Source of the DNA: Liolophura sinensis
Taxonomy: Eukaryota > Mollusca > Polyplacophora > Chitonida > Chitonidae
Assembly (NCBI RefSeq): GCF_032854445.1
Contig: NC_088304.1
Span: 10,801,704-10,861,703 of the forward strand
Reading direction: 5' to 3'
DNA length: 60,000 bases
The translations under genes and the position numbers were made by a program. Position 1 is the stretch's first letter. Every line of letters starts with the position of its first letter. Below the pieces are notes generated by a model that saw nothing but the letters and a program-made list of their open reading frames with translations, was not told the DNA's origin and made no database searches. This document shows, one piece after another, positions 1 through 10,645 of this stretch.

Positions 1-99
1 GTAAAGCTGAGCGTAGACCAGGGCATGAGTGGCCGTTTTCCCCAGGTTGCCCACCCAGATCTTCACTGCTTCAAAGTCAGGGGTGTTCAGCTCAAACTC
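1..99 (-). CDS. ACOX3: ACOX3-like exon 5 (partial, runs off the left edge)
   Basis: After a TTGTCAG acceptor ending at 100, 33 codons read [18 protein letters not shown] and [15 protein letters not shown] up to position 1. This matches the SPDFEAxKxWVGNxGKTATHA motif of ACOX3. No donor is seen before the edge, so the exon probably continues outside the window. Confidence 0.93.
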
Positions 100-3000
100 C
101 TGACAATATGAAGTTTGAATCTCCAGAAGATATACTCCAGAAACGATGTGATATGACAGCATGGAACATGGGTAAATTCACCTACCGCTTAGCATTTTTC
201 AAGTGATACATTTTTCTTGATTCATTTCTTGACCGATTCATCCACCTCATACAAAGTCATACACCTTACAGACTGGCATGAAAAGTATTATTATAAGGCC
301 TTTATACGTTTCTGAAAGTGCATTTTCACATACCAAATGTAGTTCTTTCCATACTACACGTAGTTCTTTCTACATGAACTTGTATGTCTATTGTCAATAT
401 TGACATCATAGTGTAGTGCCCAATGAAAAGATTTCCGTGACAGTTACAAAATCAATTTTTCTAAACACGACACAACAATTCCCTTGATCCTCAAACAATG
501 CACCCGCGCCAATTGTGAGGTCAATCTGATGAATTTTTGGGGAGAAAAATCAAAGTACATGTACCTGTAGAGAGACACACAGAGAGACTTCCTCCTTCAT
601 AGCTGGACAATTTTACGAATCAGGAGCATTAGCCCAACTTTTGAGACGACAAGCTTAGACATAAATCACGGTACTTCACCTAACATTTGGCATGTAAAAA
701 TGGATTTTTAGAAGCACTTTCAAATGATACTTTTGATGGCAATACTTAATTTTTTCCCAAATCGGTCCACCTGAAATCGCACGACACCTGTACCCCTTCT
801 CCCTGAAGCGCCAGTCATCAGCAGACAATCATTCAGATTTTTATCCACTCTTTGTTTCCTCTCGATTTCTGATATAATCAAATCTCTTTCTTGTTAAATT
901 TAAGCACTGTTATGTTTGATTATGATTCCTGGAACAATGCTGTATGAGCAGATACGGTCTTCCAGCAACCTGCGGATGGCCGCCATCGTATAAGTGACAT
1001 ATTCTTGAGATGGTGTAAAACGCCAATCCAATAAATAAATAAATATGACCAGATACTGAAGTCCACACAAAACAGTTCTACATACAGTGGGAGAAAAATG
1101 ACAGTTTGTCCCCTAAGCTAGCTAAGAAATCAGCAGTAAACTTTTTAATATTTGGTGAGGTCCGGTTCAAAGCCAAAAAGACATTCACAGTAAAGTTCTA
1201 GTACGGGATTAGAGCCTTATGAGGAGCAAGTTGGCAGAACAAAAAATACCAGCCGAAACTTAAGTGTCAAGGGCAAAAGTCAGGTGATATTACATTAGCC
1301 AATGTTATATCTTTGAATATGTCATTCAAAAAATGCGGATCTTCAGGTGAAATATGGAAAATCAGGAATTTAGCCAAGAACATGTACATTCAAATCGTTG
1401 TCATGGAGACAGATTGAATACTGACCTCTGTGCCTGGGATGTAGGTAGCTGTTGTCCTCATAGCTTTGGTGTTACTGCCATGACTCAATTCTGTCAGTGC
1501 AAAGCAGCCAAACAACTACAACAAAACACACATAGCAAAGCTAAGCAAAGCAGATTTTCCCCAAAAAAAAACAAAACAGTAAAGTGTTTTGTCCCTCTTG
1601 GAGACCATTGTTTTCCTCTAATATAGGGTTAGAGCCATTCAAATAAATGAATCAAATATTCATACAAATTCATACTGTTTTTTCCTTTAACAATATATGC
1701 AATGCCTACTGGCACTTACCTCCATAGCATCACACTGTTTAACAAGCTCTCTGTGTCTGGAAGAGCCCAAGGACTGCAGGGTGCCACCAAAAAACTGAAA
1801 CAAAAACCAATGTCTCAAAAAAAAACAAAAAAGAATCTAAATCCTAGATCCCTCCACTCTCCTCCACTCTCCTTCACTCTCCTTCACTCCAAGACCAGCC
1901 CATAGCACAGTTGGTAGAGCGTCCGCTTCGGGACCGGTAGATCCAGGATCAATCCTTGATCGAGTCACACTTAAGATTTTAAAAGAGGAAGTTGTAACTT
2001 CCTCGCTTGGCGTTCATCATGAAGGGGATAGTGCAACGACTGGTTGACCCGTATCAGTATAATGGCTCGGGCGGGGCGGCTTACTTGCCTTCGGTAAGTC
2101 GTCTCAGTGAAGCAGCACTAGATAAAAGAGCGGCGGAAATCCGTTTTGCAACAAGGAGGCACATTACACGTACATGCACCCTAAGGATTCCTTCGTTGTC
2201 ATATGATTGAAAAATTGTTGAGTACGGCGTTAAACCCCAAGCACTCACTCACTCATTCACTCCTTCACTCCAAGACAGAAAAACTATTCCACTTCACTCC
2301 CTCTGAAAAATGGTTCTTCGAGATGTACACCACAGCAAGCTGCAATTTCACATAGCTGGTGAACATTTAAGCAGGAAAATGAGCTCTCTTCCATACAAGC
2401 CTGGCCCTGGGATCACAGAGCGATCTTAAAGAGTTAAATCAAAATTTCAAATCAATTTAAAAATTGTTATTTCTGATATAATAAGAACAAAATACTACTT
2501 GACATTGTAAATTTTGGGTAAATCAAATTTCAGCTAAAATAATGGAAATTAAGATAGCTCTCATATTAGGAAATGAGTATAAATTTTCTTCTGTCTGATT
2601 GTGGCATCATTTTAATGTTTTCTTCCCTTTTAATTGCAGAGTTTATGTCGTCCATTACCTGTTGAGTCAGCTGGACCTTCGCTGACAACGACCAGTCATA
2701 CTGACCTAGACAATCATTCAACCCTCTATAAAAAAGGGGGTTCTGAAAAAGCATATCGTCTGTTAGAAAGTCATACTCAAACAGCCGCTTACAACGCTTG
2801 AATGTCAACTCCCTAGTCATTTCTAGAGACTGTGTTTCGATTGATCGTGCAAACAGTGGGTCATTCTCCAACGTCTTCCAAATATGGTTCTGAAAGATAA
2901 AAACAGTATATGCTTGTCATTCACAAAAACGAAAGACAACTGAAAGCAGTAAAAAACAATTGTGGGGTAACCACCTCGCTAGGAACCAAATCCACAATGT

Positions 3001-4069
3001 CATGTCTGACTTAAGTCAAAATTTAAAACTTTGTCATAGTTATGATTAATTATGACTTATGATTAAAAGTTGAAATTCTCACACATTTGTCTTAAGGTAA
3101 TGTTTATGACGAGGTCAATATTGAAATTTCTCTTCCAAATGATGCCAAAATATACTCTAAAATCATGTTTAAAAAGTCAGAAATGTCTCTGTTTGTGTAA
3201 ATGGCCCCAGTTCTCCTCTTCTGGAAGAACACTTTACTACTACATGTATATTTATATAGTTGCAGGGTAATTTAACTCTAAGAACTGTGTAAAAGGGAGA
3301 GGTCAATCTACTTGACTATTCTATGCTGACTAAAAACTTGAATATCAAATATATCAGTTACCTTTGTGTTTAGATGGATTTATATTATACTTCTTCCTTT
3401 ATCTGGCCTGTTTTAATAATTACTTATGCAGAGCTAAACAAAGCAGGGAGCATGTTTAGCTGGATACAGCATGGGATCTGTCACCTGGCTTATTCTGGCT
3501 GCCCACTCGGCAAAAAATGGTAACCCTCTTAAATATGGAATTACACAAAACTTAAAAATTGTATTGAAAGTTGCTCTTTCATATGCCCAAAAGTTGAGGA
3601 ATTAGGGCAATGCTTGGCAATTTCAGCATCATCTAACATGTCTAGACGAAAAAAACAACAACAAAAAAACACTAAATTACATGATCATATAATGCTCAAA
3701 TTTTCATCACATGGGTCTAATATACGTGAAATATCAAAGTCTTACATTTGACAAATTTTGCTTACAGTAGACCGCTTTGTTTGCTACATTTTGCTTACAA
3801 TAGGGTAAATATAAGCCACGATAAATGAAGTGTAAATACTCAACCTTAAATCGCAACATATCTTCTCCGTCGAGGAAAAGTCTCATTTTCTTCCAACTAA
3901 ACGAAGCTTTTTTTCGATATTCATCTAATGGCCCAGGTTGAAAATCCTTCAGCAAGTCAATGTCCGATAGATCTTTTCCCAGTCCAGCCAAGTTGACATC
4001 GGCCGACACGGGTACCTCTTCTCCCTGAAGTGCCCCCATTGCCAGCAGACGATCATTCTTTCTATCCAT
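1..4069 (-). CDS. ACOX3: peroxisomal acyl-CoA oxidase, ACOX3 (pristanoyl-CoA oxidase) type, 5' part of gene
   Basis: Acyl-CoA oxidases carry out the first, FAD-dependent and H2O2-producing step of peroxisomal beta-oxidation; the ACOX3 branch prefers 2-methyl-branched acyl-CoAs. Five minus-strand exons are visible: 4069-3845, 2889-2659, 1794-1720, 1515-1426 and 99-1. All are multiples of three nucleotides and each visible intron edge is AG/GT. Together they give 240 codons that follow vertebrate ACOX3 in order: a GPLDEY..ASFSW segment, [22 protein letters not shown], then [22 protein letters not shown], and [18 protein letters not shown]. The TELSHGSN block is a conserved part of the FAD/acyl-CoA binding domain. 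The start at 4069 is the first Met after which homology runs, in an ACAATGG context; an in-frame Met at 4153 also exists but lies in sequence unlike the family. The catalytic Glu and C-terminal targeting signal lie beyond the left edge. Introns hold SINEs and a decayed exon-1 copy. Family assignment rests on recalled homology. Confidence 0.92.
100..771. other. ACOX3-like intron 4, left part
   Basis: AT-rich intronic sequence. No exon, repeat or RNA gene that I can support. Confidence 0.5.
772..1105 (-). pseudogene. decayed duplicate of ACOX3-like 5' UTR and exon 1, inside intron 4
   Basis: Plus-strand bases about 772-945 and 1056-1105 match 4000-4235, the gene's own exon-1 start and upstream sequence, in the same orientation; shared strings include TTCTCCCTGAAG, TTTGTTTCCTCTCG and ACTGAAGTCCAC. 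The position of the start ATG reads GTG and the frame soon differs, so this copy cannot supply the start. A SINE fragment (955-1044) lies within it. It sits downstream of exon 4, so it is a partial internal duplication of the 5' end, not an alternative first exon. Confidence 0.72.
955..1044 (+). mobile_element. SINE family 1, 3' fragment with imperfect target duplication
   Basis: Contains the family's 3' half (CAACCTGCGGATGG, CGCCATCGTATAAGTG, GTGTAAAACGCCAATC) and an AAATAAAT tail. It is flanked by ATGAGCAGATA (944-954) and ATGACCAGATA (1045-1055), an 11-bp direct repeat with one mismatch, and it interrupts the duplicated exon-1 copy. Confidence 0.8.
1426..1515 (-). CDS. ACOX3: ACOX3-like exon 4 (30 codons), conserved TELSHGSN block
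   Basis: The acceptor is TTGTAG (ends 1516) and the donor GTCAGT (starts 1425). It encodes [19 protein letters not shown] and [11 protein letters not shown], the most conserved signature of peroxisomal acyl-CoA oxidases. Phase 0 on both sides. Confidence 0.93.
1720..1794 (-). CDS. ACOX3: ACOX3-like exon 3 (25 codons)
   Basis: A short 75-bp exon with TTTCAG acceptor (ends 1795) and GTAAGT donor (starts 1719). It encodes [23 protein letters not shown], which fits the stretch just before the [14 protein letters not shown] block in ACOX3. It is recognised mainly because it joins exons 2 and 4 in phase. Confidence 0.85.
1896..2260 (+). mobile_element. SINE family 2, full length, tRNA-derived, CACT tail
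   Basis: The tRNA-like head has a box A (TAGCACAGTTGG, 1903-1914) and a box B (GGATCAATCC, 1946-1955). A body of about 300 bp follows and the 3' end is GAGTACGGCGTTAAACCCC plus CACTCACT repeats. The element is flanked by a perfect 16-bp target duplication (TCCTTCACTCCAAGAC at 1880-1895 and 2261-2276). It lies in intron 2 of the ACOX3-like gene, antisense to it. Confidence 0.93.
2659..2889 (-). CDS. ACOX3: ACOX3-like exon 2 (77 codons)
   Basis: The acceptor is TTTCAG ending at 2890 and the donor GTAATG begins at 2658. The translation begins [13 protein letters not shown], continues through [15 protein letters not shown] and ends [11 protein letters not shown], following the N-terminal acyl-CoA oxidase domain of ACOX3. 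Phase 0 on both sides. Confidence 0.92.
2890..3844 (-). other. ACOX3-like intron 1
   Basis: AT-rich intron between the exon 1 donor and exon 2 acceptor. I see no further exon or recognisable repeat in it. Confidence 0.7.
3845..4069 (-). CDS. ACOX3: ACOX3-like exon 1 (coding part, 75 codons)
   Basis: Starts at ATG (4069-4067) and runs to AAG at 3845, followed by a GTTGAG donor. It encodes a 40-residue lead, then the family motif [20 protein letters not shown] and GEDMLRFK. The sequence upstream of the ATG (4070-4240) is probably 5' UTR, because it is partly conserved in the decayed copy near 800-1105. Confidence 0.9.
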
Positions 4070-4372
4070 TGTTTGTTTCCTCTCGTGATATAGTGAAATC
4101 TCTTTCTTGCTGCAATAAAACACTGTCAGCTTTGATAATGACAATCCTGTCACATTGTGGTGTGACCAGACAGACTGAAGTCCACTGCTACAAGAAAATT
4201 ACCTCCAACACAGAAGAGTATGGAATGAGAAAAATGGCAGCACTGTGATGAGTACTGTCATGCACATTTTAGATCCCTCTCAATAAGCAGGCAGATAGTT
4301 TAATTTTATACGTCACACACAAGTGCATAACAGGTTCTAGCTCCACGAGTGAAGCTGACTCCTCATTTAACA

Positions 4373-4426
4373 ATGTACTAACGTACCTAGCAGGTCTGTG
4401 CGGCTGGTACCGGTACGTTAGTACAT
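4373..4426. repeat. perfect 15-bp inverted repeat, 24-nt loop, upstream of ACOX3-like start
   Basis: ATGTACTAACGTACC (4373-4387) and its exact reverse complement (4412-4426) flank a 24-nt loop. It lies about 300 bp upstream of the inferred start codon. It could be a promoter-proximal structured element or a remnant of a small inverted-repeat transposon. Confidence 0.75.
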
Positions 4427-4436
4427 AGTCATATCA

Positions 4437-4462
4437 GTTTAGCTGCACACGTGCGGCTAAAC
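4437..4462. promoter_or_regulatory. near-perfect palindrome centred on a CACGTG E-box
   Basis: GTTTAGCTGCACA and CGTGCGGCTAAAC form an inverted repeat with one mismatch pair. The centre contains CACGTG (4448-4453), the canonical E-box bound by bHLH-ZIP factors. It lies about 380 bp upstream of the inferred ACOX3-like start. Regulatory function is inference from position and motif only. Confidence 0.4.
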
Positions 4463-4464
4463 AT

Positions 4465-5025
4465 CTAATAGAAAAGTTAGTTGGCGGTTCGCGGTAGGCA
4501 GTGGGCAATTCAAAGGGGTCAGTCATTATTTTTCAAACTTGAACATTTAAATATCTTTTATCCTTAAAGATATAGAACAACCTATTTTAGACAATATGCA
4601 CCACTTTTGATCCTCTTTCTCTTGACACCAAAGATGCCTCTATCTGACTCCAGTGGGGGAGGGGGGGGGGGGGTGCTAATATCGAATCGGAGTCGAATTG
4701 CCTTCTGGCTCATAAAGGCAGTAGTAAATGGTCTAGAGGAACCAAAGTACCAGTTGTTCAATGCCGTAACTCATGTGCAGGTCGATGGAATATATATGAA
4801 ATATATTATAGAAAAAAGAAAGCATCCGTGGGTACATTGTTGGTGGGTTGGCTTCTACTTTGGGAAATTTTGAGTTAGCCCATCTACACATTTTTCTGGG
4901 TGCCAGAGTCTATAAGTGGTCAACATAGTTCGTGCGTCAGTTAACTGAACAATCATGCATGAAAAATTTTCACTCGTATGATGGCAGACTTTCCTTTTGT
5001 CACCAATGCCCCAGGAAGAGCGAGA
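4465..5025. other. intergenic, no gene seen; G tract at 4661-4673
   Basis: The only open frame here crosses a 13-base G tract and has no recognisable domain. I see no gene. Confidence 0.5.
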
Positions 5026-5029
5026 ACGG

Positions 5030-5115
5030 GGGTTTCCACAGACTACCTGTCCGAGGTAGGTATTGAACCCAAACCCCTTGTGGTCTGCGGATTGAAAGAC
5101 AAGCCCCTTTTAAAA
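5030..5115 (-). mobile_element. tRNA-like SINE fragment, third family (tentative)
   Basis: On the minus strand the segment reads GCTTGTCTTTCAATC, a short spacer, then GGGTTTGGGTTCAATACC, resembling a tRNA 3' half with a B box (GGTTCAATACC). A similar string occurs near 59355-59400 on the plus strand (GCTCGCCTTTCAATC ... GTGTGGGTTCAAACCC). No clean cloverleaf was found, so a SINE head or tRNA relic is more likely than a working tRNA gene. Confidence 0.4.
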
Positions 5116-5437
5116 GTGTAAAAAAAAACTACAAAAAAAGAAAAACATAAAAATTAGATAAAGTTCAGATGAAAGATTGCAAAAAGTTAATTGTAAATGT
5201 GGTCTTTAGTGGGGATTTTTGTCTATTTTTTCTACACATAAAAATAACTTTTGTATGATGGGTATTTGGGATCACCTCTTGGTATATATTGTTTTTCGTA
5301 ATAATGCTATAAATGAGGATGTACCAAATGTTTCATAAATATACTGTCACTAGAATTCGGTCTTTTCAGCTGACAAATGCGTTCAACCTGAATTCTGATC
5401 ATATCTCAGTCTTTAATGTAGTCATATATATTATCGG

Positions 5438-5588
5438 TGGGAAGGTCTGTCAGCAAACTGCAGATGGTCGTGGGTTTCCTCTGGACTCTGCCCGGTTTCC
5501 TCCCACCACAATGCTGGCCGCCGTCGTACAAGTGAAATATTCTTGAGTATGGTGTAAAACACCAATCAAATAAATAAACAAATAAATA
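5438..5588 (+). mobile_element. SINE family 1, 5'-truncated copy
   Basis: Begins GTGGGAAGGTCTGTCAGC and ends GTGTAAAACACCAATC plus AAATAAA repeats. The tRNA-like head is missing. The match to other family 1 copies is clear across the whole 150 bp. Confidence 0.85.
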
Positions 5589-6285
5589 TTATCATATTTC
5601 AGATGAGATGCACACGTTCACACGATGTTGATTGAGGTTTGTCGAATGCTACAGTCGTATGTGATTGTGCTTGTGTCTTTTTGCAGTCGACTATAGTTGT
5701 ATTTGTCGGATCGACTCGACAATGTCGCCGCGTGAACGCGACAAATACCATAAGTCATGATGGTCTTACACGAAGATCTCTGAGATTAAACATGACCGGT
5801 GACATATGCTTGAGTACACCTCGAACAGGATCCACATCTGATATATGGCGTTGTCTGTTTCAGGATCAACAAGAGTTCTCTCCCCTGTTCACAGCCGTCG
5901 TTATATCTAAAATCAACGTGAAGATTTTCCTGATGCTGACGCCTTTCGCGGAAGTTTTTGCCTTCTCCTGACCTGTATGTGTTAAGATAATAGCCTATGG
6001 GGGTTCTGGATTGCCCAGACAGAGCTTGTACTTAGAACATTGTGGCAATCTCGGCCGTACTAAGAGCTCTCCCACAGAGGTAAGTGTAGGATAGTTTGGA
6101 AGGTAGGGTGATATCCGTCTGGAAAACATTTTAGCATAAAAAGTAAGATTTTACAACATTTATTTGCCTCTAACAATGCACTTTCTTGGGCGAAATTTTA
6201 GGTCATTTACTGTATGCTTAACGTAATGGTTTAGAATTATCCAAATGCAGTATTATCACATTTAATAAACAGTAACATGATCGTG
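5589..6285. other. no gene seen
   Basis: One open frame of 110 codons occurs on the plus strand (5639-5971) but shows no family motif. I do not call it a gene. Confidence 0.4.
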
Positions 6286-6380
6286 ACTTGTGAGGCGACG
6301 GTGACGTGTGAGGTAACGGTAATTTGTGAGGCAACGGTTATTTGTGAGGCGACGGTGACTTGTGAAACGATATTAACTTG
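6286..6380 (+). repeat. 18-bp minisatellite, about 5 copies
   Basis: Units resembling ACTTGTGAGGCGACGGTG repeat with substitutions from 6286 and decay after 6360. No gene in the surrounding AT-rich DNA up to 7080. Confidence 0.8.
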
Positions 6381-7177
6381 TTATAGGAGGTTGTAACTTA
6401 CGAGATAGTAACTTCTGAGGTAACAGTATAATCAGGAAATTTGCCTCACCCACGAATCTGTCAACCAATAGCTGCAGAGCTCATTTCACGATTCTCCCGT
6501 CGCGGTCTAATGTCGATTATTCAGAGAAGGATCTTGCAGCAAGTATAAGCTGATTACTGGAAATTATCCAAGCCATTTCAAGGTGTTAAACTCGTTTACC
6601 ATGGCCAGCTAAACGTTGCGCTCTACACATGTAATTGTTTGAATTGAAAAGAAAACTTTTGAATTATCTTCAAAATATAAATAAAACAAATCACTGGGAA
6701 TAAATAACAAAACGTACGATCATTTCTTTTATATTTCTTTTTCACACAGTTCATAAATTTAATGAAGGGCGATAACTCTCACACTGTGAAAAGCCAAAAT
6801 GCAACAACGCAGGGTTTTTGGTGATTTGTGAGCTGAAAAGTTTGTGTACAAAGGAGCTGATTTATAGGTAGTTTTCTCCAGTCGTTAAGTAGAGCATTGA
6901 AACAAGTTCGAAACTACTTTTCAAGCACACGCTTCCTCTTTGTCTCCTCCGGACGTCACTAACAGTTTCGGGCTAACTATCAAAATTTAATATAAAAACC
7001 TAATCGACTATCAAGGTTAGCCATTAGATATTTTGTGAAATTATCCCATGGTTTTCTGTTCTGGCCAGTTTCATCACCGCTGCACCTATACTTCGCCCTA
7101 AAAAAGAAAAAAAAAAACACCCCCCCCCCCAAAAAAAAACAAAAAACAAAACAACGCTTAATGTTTCCAGACGAAGA

Positions 7178-7489
7178 TTAGCCGATAGCACAACTGGTAG
7201 AGGCGTCCGCGTCGGAAGCCATAGATCCAGGGTCAATCCTGGGTCGAGTAACACCTAAGACCTTAGGGAAAGAGGAAGCGGTAAGCGTTAGGGGGATAGT
7301 GCAACGACTGGTTGACCCGTATCAGTATATGGCTCGGGCGGGGCGGCTTACTTGCCTTCGGTAAGTCGTCTCAGTGAAGCAGGACTAGATAAAAGAGCGG
7401 TGGAAGTCCGTCCTGCAACAAGGAGGCACACATTACATACACTCAAAGGGAATCCTTCGTCGTCATATGACTGAAAAATTTTAAGTACT
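7178..7489 (+). mobile_element. SINE family 2, 3'-incomplete copy
   Basis: Box A-like ATAGCACAACTGG and box B-like GGGTCAATCC are present, followed by the family body (GGTTGACCCGTATCAG, CTTCGGTAAGTCGTC). It stops at TTAAGTACT, before the usual GGCGTTAAAC tail. The left end of the second contig (15107) begins inside the corresponding copy, so the assembly broke in this repeat. Confidence 0.85.
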
Positions 7490-7503
7490 CTTCCGACCAC
7501 AAT

Positions 7504-7789
7504 TACCTGCACACGTGGTAACCCAGCTCCTCCAGTCCAAAGCAAAGGCAATTATGAAATATGTGACATTAGGAACATGCCCCGCCAATGGCCACACCTT
7601 TAAGAATCAGGTGCGCCTCCTTACACCTATGCCAATATTAAAAGACACGAGGTGACTTTCGACTCCAGCCGTGCCATTAACCGCTGCGAAAAAGTGCGTT
7701 GTACACAACGATCCACTTGTCTCCTTTAAACATCTCCGCGATATGTCTGCATGACCGCATGACGGCGCTGGATTTAAAGCCAGGTGCAT
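7504..7789 (-). pseudogene. frameshifted counterpart of the unidentified ORF at 15174-15470
   Basis: Same sequence as 15174-15470 but with several small indels (an extra C near 7580, a lost A near 7627, changes near 7650 and 7708) that break the frame. These may be sequencing errors at a contig end or real decay. Confidence 0.55.
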
Positions 7790-8111
7790 GAATTACCTTC
7801 ATAATGATAGTTCTGGTTAGTCATGCCTTTCTTGTTACTTGTAAATCTTAACATTACTTAGTGTCAAAAAATGTCCAAATTATTCCTCAGATGTTTTTCA
7901 CCTATAGTCAATATGGGGGCACTACCTTACACTGTAGCCTCCTGTTTATTATAGTCTTCGTTAAAGCAATGAGTTGACAAAGACAATGATAGTCTTATGT
8001 TTGACCTAACAGGTCTTACAGGAAAATTGTGCCTTATTTAAGCTGTACAGTGCAGTGATTATGTGACATAGTCGCAAAGATTTTTAAACTCTTTGTCACG
8101 GACCGGACTAT

Positions 8112-8972
8112 CATACTTCTGGTTAATAACCTTATGTTACCTGGTCGTGTCATACTTCTGGTGAATCACATTATGTTACCTGCTCCCTATCATACTTCTG
8201 GTGAATCACGTTATGTTGCCTGCTCCTATCATACTTCTGGTTAATCACCTTATGTTACCTGCTCCTGTATACTTCTGGTTAATCACCTTATGTTACCTGC
8301 TCCTATCATACTTCTGGTGAATCACGTTATGTTACCTGCTCCTGTCATACTTCTGGTTAATAACCTTATGTTACCTGGTCCTATCATACTTCTGGTGAAT
8401 CACATTATGTTACCTGCTCCTATCATACTTCTGGTGAATCATGTTATGTTACCTTGCTCCTATCATACTTCTGGTTAATCACCTTATGTTACCTGCTCCT
8501 GTATACTTCTGGTTAATCACCTTATGTTACCTGCTCCTATCATACTTCTGGTGAATCACGTCATGTTACCTGCTCCGGTCATACTTCTGGTTAATCACCC
8601 TATGTTATTTGCTCCTGTATACTTCTGGTTAATCACCTTATGTTACCTGCTCCTATCATACTTCTGGTGAATCACCTTATGTTACCTGCTCCTATCATAC
8701 TTCAGGTGAATCATGTTATGTTACCTGCTCCTATCATACTTCAGGTGAATCACGTTATGTTACCTGCTCCTGTCATACTTCTGGTTAATCACCTTATGTA
8801 CCTGCTCCTGTCATACTTCTGGTTAATCATCTTATGTAACCTGCTCCGGTCATACTTCTGGTTAATCACCCTATGTTATTTGCTCCTGTATACTTCTGGT
8901 TAATTCACCTTATGTGACCTGCTCCTATATACTTCTGGTTAATCACCCTATGTTACCTGCTTCTATATACTT
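8112..8972 (+). repeat. 39-bp tandem array, about 22 copies (copy 1)
   Basis: The unit reads about CATACTTCTGGTGAATCAC followed by ATTATGTTACCTGCTCCTAT, with (T/G)AATCAC(C/A/G)TTATG variants. As 39 is divisible by three, long open frames arise with 13-residue repeats (MLPAPIILLVNHV); these are a by-product of the period. Several units lack three bases (CCTGTATACTT). Confidence 0.95.
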
Positions 8973-8979
8973 CTGAAGT

Positions 8980-9670
8980 GAACAATCTCCCCTGTCTTTT
9001 ATTCAAAAATTACAATCCGAAATTCGTTTCGATATCCAAGGCATTTGAACGGAACGTTAATCCATTACCAACCAAAAGCACCAGATACCACCCCTGTGAG
9101 CCGCCATCCAGTGGGTAACCCATTGATGAATCACTATAAATGACTAACGATAATTTGTCTCTATCGAGACTCGAAATTTCAGCGACACTTTGTCCGATCT
9201 AACTGGCTTAATTATACTGTTCCCTTCAATGAGATCTGTTACCTTTAGATAATTTGACCCGGGTTGCTAAATTGTATGTATCAAACATGATGTCTGGTCT
9301 ACTTTGATGACCTATCCATAAAGTTGGACAACTTTAGATCTTAACACATGCTTTTCCGAACTGGTTAGACTGGACTCCTTTTCTGATGAGAAAAAAGGTT
9401 TGATTCTTCACCGATAAGCTCTAAATCCTATATACTGAAACGCCATATTGTCTTCCTTACCAATTTTGAATACAGGTCGTATTTTATTGATAACAGAATC
9501 TTCAAATCCTAATGTGTCTGCCTCGGATAAAATCGTTCAACATGACAAGCCGATATTCCCTGTAGCCCACCAGCCGAATTCATGTAACGAATACTACTGG
9601 GTCACGTTTTGACTTCACACCACGGCTTTTAAACATGGTGGATTCTTACCCTTTGTGTCAGGATATTTAA
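8980..9670. other. block copy 1, unassigned sequence after the 39-bp array
   Basis: Present in both copies. No gene or named element recognised. The target site of the LINE insertion seen in copy 2 is here at about 9345-9359, uninterrupted. Confidence 0.5.
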
Positions 9671-10437
9671 ACATCAAACAGATGCATACTTATTTAATTT
9701 CCAGATCTGACAGAGACAACCAGGTCCTACCACAGAGCAACGGGGAGGGGGGGGGGGGGGGGCCTGTTTCTGAGCAAACACAGAATATAATTGAAGACCT
9801 ACAGCCTCTTTAGAACAAGTAGGGAAAGATCGCGGTATTGATTCATTATCAACCTCTTCCAACCCCTGGCTGGTAGTATGGCTTTCTGAACTGGGCCATT
9901 TTGTGAATCTTTCATAGTACACACCCATCTAGCGGACATACACATCAGACAGCTGTATAAATAGCATTATTTTCCCAGCTTTTTAATTCTGCTGTTTTTG
10001 CATCCAACCAGACGCAATCCTTTACAATCATCACAACATCCGTATTATCTGCTTTTACACCGATGAATAACTCTCAGGTTGTACTTTGTAAGGTTTACAA
10101 TGTCAGTTAAATCTACTGACTGTTTTACACCTGCAACAATTCTGGCGAGGTGTACTCGACATGCCAGTTATTTTACCCTGGCCACTAATTATTCTTGCAG
10201 CCAGTATCACCATTTTCTATATTTTCGTAGGTTATATTATGCACTGGCCTGACTTGACTTTTAACAAATTTATACCTCAGTTATTAGGCCTGTGTGACAT
10301 TTTTTCATTTTTAGAATACATATTGGAGCGTTTGCATTACATTTCTTCCCTTCAGAGACATCATTTTCAGAATACACATATGGATCATTCATATTTTCGG
10401 AATGCCATATTAAATGGATCTTTTTCATTACATTTCA

Positions 10438-10645
10438 CTCAGGAGCCTTTCACTAATGCGGTCGCTGTGAGTTCAAGTCTAGCTCATGCTGGCTCCCTCT
10501 CCGGCCGTAAGTTGGAAGGTCTGCCAACAACCCGCGGATTGTCCGTTGGTTTCCCCCAGGCTCTGCACGTTTCCTCAAACAAAAATGCTGGCAGGCGTCG
10601 TATAAATGAAATATTCTTGAAGACGGCATAAAACACCAACAAATA
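10438..10645 (+). mobile_element. SINE family 1 fragment (copy 1)
   Basis: Begins within the head (CAGGAGCCTTTCACTAATGC, B-box GTTCAAGTCTAG) and ends GGCATAAAACACCAAC. Box A is missing. Its partner in the other copy is 19786-19990. Confidence 0.8.

Noticed and set aside
1903-1955. tRNA genes at SINE heads (also 34819-34898, 39790-39875)
   Set aside because: A and B boxes are present but the spacing and stems do not fold as a tRNA, and each is joined to a SINE body with target duplications.
4607-4873. 88-codon frame with a poly-glycine run
   Set aside because: Crosses a 13-base G tract and shows no family features.
8290-8903. Open frames encoding 13-residue repeats (MLPAPIILLVNHV type), also throughout 15899-17900
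   Set aside because: They are by-products of a 39-bp tandem repeat whose period is divisible by three; other frames of the same strand are open as well and there is no start or splice context.
9674-9928. 84-codon minus-strand frame with a poly-proline stretch
   Set aside because: The prolines come from a G tract whose length differs between the two block copies, and the counterpart at 19083-19295 is in another frame.
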